This document shows, piece by piece, positions 56,600 to 64,000 of a stretch of 64,000 bases of DNA (its first letter is position 1; each line of letters begins with the position of its first letter). The stretch lies in contig NC_091122.1 of assembly GCF_040183065.1 (NCBI RefSeq), forward strand, positions 159,179,455-159,243,454, given 5' to 3'. This DNA comes from Periplaneta americana (taxonomy: Eukaryota > Arthropoda > Insecta > Blattodea > Blattidae). The position numbers and the translations under genes are program-made. The notes under the pieces were generated by a model. It saw only the letters and a list, made by a program, of their open reading frames with translations, searched no databases and was not told the DNA's origin.

Positions 56600-58686
56600 T
56601 TGTTGTTGTTGTTGTTTTCTAATGCCAGGCGTTTGACAATAAAGTCATTTGACCTCTTGCACTCCAAAATTTTTCAAAGATATTATCATGACCAGCCAAT
56701 GAAGCACAGATTTTGAGGTGTTCCGAATTCATTTCTTGGTTTGAGTTGCACAATGGGCAGTTAGGGGACTGATATATTCCAATTCTATGCAGGTGTTTAG
56801 CCAAACAATCATGGCCTGTTGCCAATCTAAATGCAGCTACAGACGATTTTCGTGGTAAATCGGGAATTAACTGTGGATTTTGATGCAGAGAGTTCCATTT
56901 TTTCCCTTGGAATTGTGTTATCAAATTTTGTTTGTTGAAGTCTAAGTATGTAGATTTAATAAATCTCTTCACAGAGTAATACGTAGATTTAGTAACAGGT
57001 CTGTAAGTAGCAGTGCTGCCCTTCTTTGCTAAAGCATCCGCATTCTCGTTTCCCAGGATTCCACAATGGGATGGTATCCATTGGAATACAATTCTTTTAT
57101 TGAGTGATATTAATTGAGAGAGCATTTTAGTTATTTCTGCTGTTTGAGATGAAGGTGTGTGTTTAGAGACGATTGACAGAATAGCTGCTTTGGAGTCTGA
57201 CAATATAACTGCATTCTTAAATTTATTGATGTGGCATAGAAGATTCCTGAGACATTCACTTATTGCAATGATTTCACCATCAAAACTTGTTGTTCCATAT
57301 CCAAGTGATCTATAAAGTGAGAAGAGACAGCACGTAACACCTGCACCGGCACCTTGTTCTCTGGAGATCAAGGATCCGTCGGTGTATAAATGAAGCCAGT
57401 TTTGTGGAGGATACCTGATATTAATTGTCTCTAAAGACAATTATTTCAGTATTTCAGTGTTTACTTCTGATTTCAGTAATTCTTCTGTTAAATTTAGATT
57501 ATATTCTATATTTAATAGAGTTAAAAGGTTTGGTTTAATTTGTAAGTTTTCTTTTAATTCTTGAACAATGGATATGAAACTTTTTTTTGAGTTTTCAATC
57601 TACAGAGAGGACTGTATGAATGCCAATTGTTTCCTGGTAATCTGATAAGTTTTTCATATTGAATCAGTGCTTTTTCTTCTATTGTCATTTTGATACTGTT
57701 TTTTATTAGGTTATTTTACGACGCTTTATCAACATCTTAGGTTATTTAGCGTCTGAATGAGATGAAGGTGATAATGCCGGTGAAATGGGTCCGGGGTCCA
57801 ACACCGAAAGTTACCCAGCATTTGCTCATATTGGGTTGAGGGAAAACCCCGGAAAAAACATCAACCAGGTAACTTGCCCCGACCGGGAATCGAACCCGGG
57901 CCACCTGGTTTCGCGGCTAGACGCTCTAACCGTTACTGCACAGGTGTGGACTTGATACTGTTAATATTAGTGAGGAATCTCATAGAATCTATTGGAGTTG
58001 TCTTGATTCCACCAGTAATGAGTCTGAGAGCTTGGTTTTGAACATATTCTATGTCGTTTATGAAAGGTGAAGTAATTAAAATTTCTCCGCAGTATGTCAG
58101 CACTGGCTGTATAAACATTTTTTATGTAGTGTTCAAAGTATTCCTAGAGCGTCCCCATTTCTTTCCTGCTAGTCTTTTTAGAAGGGAGAATCTTTTACGA
58201 GCTTTTTCAGAAATGTATTTCAAATGGTTGCTCCATGTTAACTTATTATCGAAAATAAGTCCAAGATATTTGGATTCATAAGTCCTAGGAAGGTGTTGGC
58301 CATTGTATTGGATATTGAATTCCCTTTCTTTTTTTCCGAGTGAAAATATTTGGTAGTTACTTTTGCTTAAATTGAATGTCATCAAATTTGATGTATTCCA
58401 TTCATGTAGTTGATTGAGAGCCTTAAGAGCAGAATTTTGAATTTTGTCTCTATGTCTGGTAGATCCGGAAGTCCACAAAACTATATCATCTGCAAATAGT
58501 GCTGTTGTCATGTTTGATTCCTCTAATAGGGAGGGTAAGTCATTTATATAAATATTGAATAAAGTTGTGCTGAGGACAGCGCCTTGAGGTAGACCTCGAT
58601 ATGTTTGTCTGTAACTAGAAAGAGAATTATTGAATTTAGTGGCAATGAATCTTTGACTAAGGAATTCTGATATCCATCTGAACATG
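56600..58686 (-). mobile_element. I-type LINE (RT plus RNase H), 5'-truncated
   Basis: The minus strand encodes RT blocks (YRGLPQGAVLSTTLFNIYIN, ALFADDIVLW, YLGLIFDNKLTWSNHL), then an RNase H domain (LHLYTDGSLISREQG, the E of FDGEIIAISEC, ILSDSKAAI, IPSHCGILGNENADALAKKG) and a C-terminal CPLCNSNQEMNSEHLKIC finger. The RNase H places it in the I group. It ends in a CAA-repeat tail. GAGAATGT at 56592-56599 and 58687-58694 is the duplication. Stops and a SINE at 57701 interrupt it. Confidence 0.8.
57701..57951 (-). mobile_element. tRNA-derived SINE, family A (copy 4), inside the LINE
   Basis: Minus-strand full-length copy with the head at the right end (GCTCTAACCGTTACTGCACA) and tail at the left. 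The 11-base TTGATACTGTT duplication is at 57690-57700 and 57952-57962. Confidence 0.9.
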
Positions 58687-58766
58687 GAGAATGTAAAATC
58701 GTACGTTTAATATGAAATGTCATGATTCCAATGTTTCATTATCGAAAAACAGTGTATAAATTCAAA

Positions 58767-58803
<37 letters not shown>

Positions 58804-59642
58804 CAATATTTTTATTTTTAACTTTTCCTGGTAAGTTAGTTTACCCAGTTCTTTACTGTTCAAAATTGCTTGAACAGACTTCATTGTTTACATTTGATGA
58901 AAATTAATGCATACCACAGTACCGTTATTTACAAAAGCGTGTGTTCAGTAATATATTTTGGTTCACAGCATAATGATACACTATGACCTATACCACTAGA
59001 CCTTCTGTAATCCTATTCGCATAGACTGATTACTATAAATACATGCCAGTAAATATTATAGACTACCATACAGATGCTTAAATTCACACCACTGTCACAA
59101 TCAGCCAGCAGTGTTTGAAAGCTACACTATGCTATTATGCTAATATTGAAGTATAGTAATTCACAAACTACACACTCGTAGCAGCACTGTACACACACCC
59201 ATACAAACTAAACATTTCGGCAATGAGAAATACTGACACCTACAGGCTAATATACAGACTATTAAATTTTTCTACCTCGAGATACAGCACATGAACGATA
59301 GGTATCGATGCATCTGACATCTGTAGGATAGATTCACTGTTCACTTAACGCTTTGTGCTCTTGGCGAGTCATTAGCGCCCAGCTAAAGGCAATTTTGTCT
59401 CGCGCATGCGTGCAATTCCTGTAATCTCCTTGAAAAGAGCACGGCTTGTATGTGAACACACGTTGCCAAGTTTACACAAGAAGTTTACGCAAGATGTGGA
59501 AAATTTAAAATACTCGATTCTGATATTATACATCCCCACTACGTCAATACGGTATTAAATAATAAAACTAGTCTTGCATCCATGGAAACAAGGTCTTCAC
59601 GTGCTTTTGTGCTCTTATTGACGCACCGCCACTGTCATTACT

Positions 59643-60246
59643 ACATATGCTAGTGGACTGTGGTGATTTTCTAGTTTGAAGGTTGAATTTTCTTTTGCTA
59701 ACTTCGTTTCGAATTTCGATACTGAGAAATACTACAGCTGGTAGTGATTTTCTAACTGTTATGTTGGCAGGAGGAACAGCATTCTATTAATTTTTTCACT
59801 CCATTCACCTAATACAAATTTTATAGGCTTACAATACGGTTAGGTTAGCTATGAGATTGGGAAATATAGATGGTGGAGGTAGATATGTTTAAAAAAATGT
59901 ATAACGTAGGGTATTCAAACTTTTTTGCTTGCGTACCCCCAAAATACAATTGTTTTATTTGCGTACTCTCAAACTGCATTGCAATTATATAAGAAATAAC
60001 AAAAGACTAAGATTTATGTTGAGTGCAAATTAAACCTCGTGCTACCAAGAGGGATAATGGGATTACCCCACAAACAAATTTTCAGTATTATTTTTATTTT
60101 TCTTCACATTTCTTTTTGAAATTCCATGTATTTGTCCGTTATATGTCAACTAACAATTTGAATTAACAATAACATAAGTAATTAGTCCAATTTAAGATGT
60201 AATTCACATTATTTGAGGTGATCTTGTTACTTCCATTGGTAGCCTG
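59643..60246. other. flank, nothing recognised
   Basis: AT-rich; a GTATTCAAACTTTTTTGCTT segment near 59912 resembles a transposon end but no partner was found. Confidence 0.3.
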
Positions 60247-60688
60247 TGTCATGACCAGGATCGGTCCTGGACACAGAAACGCATGAAATTCTGAACGCAT
60301 GGAAGATATAGCTGTATTTGTCGAGTGGAGTGGGAGATGGAGCGCGTCGTTACTTCGTCTCTCAACATGTAAACAGTCCGTCACAGTACGGCACAAAATA
60401 TATTTCACCCTGTACAGATGCAGTATATACAGTACATTCCTAGTGTAGACAATAAATGTCTACCATTAAAGTATTAACGTGAGTTGTAACCTTCAATCAG
60501 GTGTCCCTACGCCGAAGCCTGTTACACGTACCGCAGCCAAGCAGCAATACACACAACGGTAATGTACATTACGGACCTACCTGTGCTGTTGCAGTCATTC
60601 CACACAGGTCATGACGTCATTTATACTTCATGTACTCTAACCTCATACTGGTTACTCTGTGTCCCTAGACCGAAGCCTGGTCATGACA
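60247..60688. mobile_element. 442-bp MITE with ~30-bp inverted repeats
   Basis: TGTCATGACCAGGATCGGTC and its complement (ending GGTCATGACA) bound the element, followed inward by GACACAG/CTGTGTC. CGGTC/GACCG and GGTCATGAC motifs also occur internally. The target duplication was not resolved. Confidence 0.7.
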
Positions 60689-60989
60689 ATTCCAGGACAT
60701 AAAATTCATGTCTACGTTTTTCTGCCTCCAAATTGTTTTATTTTGTGTTATTTATAACAATTTTTATATTGTTATTTATATCATGATGATCTTTTGTTCG
60801 TAATTTTTCATTTTTTTTTATTTCTGTGTGTCAATGTTTTCCTGGAAGTCATTTTGTTAGAAATAATTAGGGCCTAGTATTAATTTATATTTTTTCGAGA
60901 TGCTCATTCTAGTATAGATGGTGTTCGAATACAGTAGTAGTCTATTTGAATTTTAACAAGTAACTAAAATTATATTTATTAGTTTTTTA

Positions 60990-61244
60990 CTTGGTTATTT
61001 AACTATGCTGTATCAACTACTTGGTTATTTAGTGTCAATGGTATTGGTGTGGGCGAAATGGTATTTGGCGAAATGAGGCCGAGGATTTACCATAGATTAT
61101 CTGACATTTGTTTTACAATTGGGGAAAACCTTGAAAAAAAAAAAAGAATCATATAAAATCAGCCCAAGCGGGAATCGAACCCACGCCCGAGCGCAACTCC
61201 GGGTCGGAAGGCAAGTTCCTTAGCCGGCTGAGCTACGCCGGTGG
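60990..61244 (-). mobile_element. tRNA-derived SINE, family B (copy 2)
   Basis: The complement of the tRNA head (GCTGAGCTACGCCGGTGGC at right) joins a body with TCAGCCCAAGCGGGAATCGA and a tail at left (CTTGGTTATTTAACTATGCT). It matches 34412-34672 in reverse orientation, with a longer A/T tract in the middle. Confidence 0.8.
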
Positions 61245-61896
61245 CGATTTATTATTTTCATATTTTTTATTTATTTTTAGAAACCAATTTTTATTTTATT
61301 TTATTATAAACAAATGATTTTGAAGTACTCTTGATTGTATATATGGCATTCTAGTATTTCATTCTCAATAACTGAAATGATTTCCAATTTATGTTATAGT
61401 ACCGTGACTTTCATTGCTTGTAAATGTTTTTTCCACCGTGTCAAAATTATGTAGCATTGAGGAGTTTATCTTGAAATGGAAGAAGACAAATTTAATTTAC
61501 TGTAGCCTATATGTTACCTTATAGCAGTGATGTCAAAGCAAGCGCACTTTTCTGACCTTGACGTCGTGAGCGAGCATCAAGCGATAAGTATGGAAAGAGG
61601 AAGGGTTGTGTATATGAATAAGCAGCCTGTTGGATTAAGAAAACAGTGGTGCACAAACTTCTAACGGAACGTGAAATTTTATGTCGTTATTTTCATATAG
61701 CTTCTTTCTGTTTGATATAATCTATATTGTCTGTAAAACAAAAGCACTAATACCAATTTCTTAATATTGAAGTTGTGTTTTAAACGTTAATAACATAATA
61801 AAGAGTTAAGAAGGAATATTTACATAAATTCCATAATAGTACAACTATACTGTACTAAATGTATGAAACACATCATTCATAAAGAAAGTGATATCC

Positions 61897-61931
<35 letters not shown>

Positions 61932-62386
61932 ACTGAGTACATGATAAGTTGAAATTGATATTGATGGTACCTTTAGCCTTATAAAAGTAATCAATAAACC
62001 AATCAAAACAATATTACAGTACAAAGAAAAGTTACCTAGGTGCTGTATATGTATTAAGTGTAACTAATATTCCATAACAAAACACTTATCGCATTATGCT
62101 TTTAAGGTAATAATGGTGAGCAACTTCCTATCATCAGAATATTAAATTATTTTATCCAAATGTGTTGAAGCTGTAGACCTGACATTTTTACAACACATGG
62201 GCACGTATCTTTTGCTTATGATGTAACAGTAGTTGCTTTGTTAATTCATTTCCTTACAAACAATTTCCATGAGAATGTTTTCAAAATTTTCAATACACTA
62301 TCTCCAGTAATACGTATTTACGGTATATTAGATTTACGAAAACATTCTGTAAGGCTACTAAATAAATAGACCTATATCTGAAAATT

Positions 62387-62390
<4 letters not shown>
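61245..62390. other. flank, with a 31-bp poly(A) run
   Basis: AT-rich sequence. A homopolymer A tract at 61898-61928 could be a retroposon tail, but no upstream body was recognised. Confidence 0.4.

Positions 62391-62444
<54 letters not shown>
62391..62444. repeat. (TA)n microsatellite
   Basis: 54 bp of pure TA followed by a short CACACATATATA run. Confidence 0.95.
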
Positions 62445-62454
<10 letters not shown>

Positions 62455-63261
62455 TATGAATGACACTGCGGGGGGCTAGGATAAGTTCCCCGCTACCCTT
62501 CAATATACCTTCGCCATAACTCTTCTATATTTTGCCTCAACCGTCATAAAGCAACGTTAATCCGTAACAAGTATCAGGGTTAACAGTAATGCCTACGAAA
62601 TGTAAGAGTAGTTCAAAAGTGGCATATGTAAACAGCTGGCGATTTCTACGCAATTACCATACGCCCGCTCCGGTATTCTGCACTTAAGTCTGCGAGGGGA
62701 AGTGACTGTAAATCTGACCTGGTTGACCTTCGAACTTCGACCGAATATGATGCGATAATGATTCTCTTCATCAACAAGCAAAATTATTCATTTGCCTATC
62801 GTGTGCAGTGTGAAATTTAAGAGTACTTGTACTTTATTGAAGACATTTATAATAAACATATTTATCTTGCAGCTTATGGTATATTAGGCTATAGTTTATT
62901 TGTGGAGGTAATAAATCCATACACCTACGTCACCACAGCTGGAACTACGGTTTCTGCATGATAATAATTTGCATACTCACGGACACACTATATATATATA
63001 TTATACTTGTTTCAGTCCTTGTAACAAATATTGGAAAGTGCAGTACATAGCCTCAAGATTCAAAGTTGTCACCCCCACATTTAAAAGTACGAACATTGCA
63101 GAAGATTTGGGAAAAAGAGATAAACAATTACCAACACACGAACTGATTGCTGGTCCGTGAAGAGTCGTGTGATTCTACGATTTGACAAGGTAAGTCTTCG
63201 TAAACATTAATTTTTTGGCCCCATAGAATTATCTGCTATAGTTACCATTAGTTATTAATGG
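62445..63261. other. flank, nothing recognised
   Basis: No supported gene or repeat family. Confidence 0.3.
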
Positions 63262-63375
63262 AGAAAAATTCGCTCCGGCGCCGGGAATCGAACAAGGAAC
63301 CCCCAGTTCCACGCACTGGGCGGTCTAACCACTGAGCTACGCCGAGGCTCAATCACTAGCACCGGATCGAATCTT
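63262..63375 (-). mobile_element. tRNA-headed SINE (leader type), second copy
   Basis: The complement of CGGCGTAGCTCAGTGGTTAG and GTTCGATTCCCGGCGCCGGA, with the leader GATCCGGTGCTAGTGATTGA upstream of the tRNA part, as in the copy at 14478. A further partial B box (CGGGTTCGATCTCCGGC) at 63443 is too short to classify. Confidence 0.6.
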
Positions 63376-63479
63376 TCTCCTTTGGTAATTTCCCTTAGTG
63401 GCCTCACTCCATGTTCGACATATATATTGACCCTAGGGGTCACGGGTTCGATCTCCGGCGCCGCACAGTGGTTCCAAAC

Positions 63480-64000
63480 TCAAATCTGACTGGACAAAAG
63501 GTATAAATGTTTGATCTTCAAAACAATATAAATACTGCAGTTCTATAATCCTAAATAGTCGTGTATCTACGATTGTATTCAGTTTTTCATAAAAATTATT
63601 GTGGTCTGCGCAGGAGCAGGTAGAAGTCAAGTGTTCAGCACAGACATACTCTTCTCGTTAGCATCGCCAGGCAAGTTACCTTCGGAACATTGATGTGTGA
63701 AGATATATTGCCAATCCCCTTCGAGTTTCGATGAATAAAACTACAGGTATTTCCCTACATATTTAGTGCATTTTGGAACTTTAACATTGTGTTATTTAGT
63801 TATAAAACTCATTAAAACACAGAGAAGTGTTCCATGAAAATTTTTAAAATTTTATTTGCTGTAGCAGACCCGCAAAAGCAAAGGCCACAAAAGGCCACTG
63901 TCAAAGCAGGTTCAGCGTTTACACTAGTCATTTAGGTATGTAATTATAAAGGTTTTATAACCAACTTCAACCACCTTCTCCTTTTATTTATATTTTAGTA
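63480..64000. other. right edge, nothing recognised
   Basis: AT-rich sequence up to the window edge; GGCCACAAAAGGCCACTGTC near 63882 has a small internal duplication only. Confidence 0.3.

Larger units (their letters stand above)
56534..59634. mobile_element. hAT MITE, copy 2, interrupted by a LINE
   Basis: Starts CAGTGGTGGCTAGTGATAAA and ends ACGCACCGCCACTG, inverted relative to copy 1. It is flanked by ACATTACT (56526-56533) and TCATTACT (59635-59642), 7/8 identical. The MITE sequence stops near 56599 and resumes at 58687, with a LINE in between; copy 1 shows the uninterrupted form. Confidence 0.8.

Overview
This is a 64 kb piece of an animal nuclear genome, most likely an insect. The tRNA-derived SINEs, RTE-like LINE fragments and AT-rich introns look like a cockroach or another blattodean, possibly Periplaneta; that is recognition from memory, not a search result. 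There are no operons, and almost every long open frame outside one gene family is transposon debris.

The only clear host genes are two tandem copies, both on the + strand, of a 4-coumarate-CoA-ligase/luciferase-like acyl-CoA synthetase (ANL superfamily). Copy 1 enters from the left edge and only its last two coding exons are in view (2896-3051 and 8080-8349). Copy 2 can be assembled completely: eight coding exons between 24575 and 50208, joined at GT-AG junctions with intron phases 0,1,1,0,1,0,0, sum to 1698 nt (566 codons plus stop). All ANL signature motifs are present, the N-terminus looks like a mitochondrial presequence, and neither copy ends in a peroxisomal SKL-type signal. The shared exons have the same boundaries and differ at only 20 of 140 aligned residues.

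Layout. 1-2895: transposase and LINE fragments ahead of copy 1. 3052-8079: last intron of copy 1, holding a ~128-bp satellite split by two P-like transposons. 8350-24574: the intergenic region, with a Jockey-like LINE carrying an internal inversion, several mariner-like remnants, SINEs, a hAT element and a third large P-like element. 24575-50208: copy 2, whose seven introns hold hAT, mariner-like, RTE-like, R2-like and SINE insertions and two tRNA-headed palindromic retroposons. 50209-64000: downstream DNA with hAT MITEs, one of which contains a LINE that contains a SINE, a TTAA-flanked MITE, foldback elements and microsatellites.

The most unusual signals are: (a) a family with 8-bp target duplications, ~30-bp inverted repeats starting CA and a THAP-domain relic, the hallmarks of the P-element superfamily, with two members at the same position of neighbouring satellite monomers; (b) two tRNA-headed palindromic insertions, each flanked by a 14-bp duplication; (c) a near-clean internal inversion in a Jockey-like reverse transcriptase; (d) a three-deep transposon nest whose layers are each marked by a duplication.
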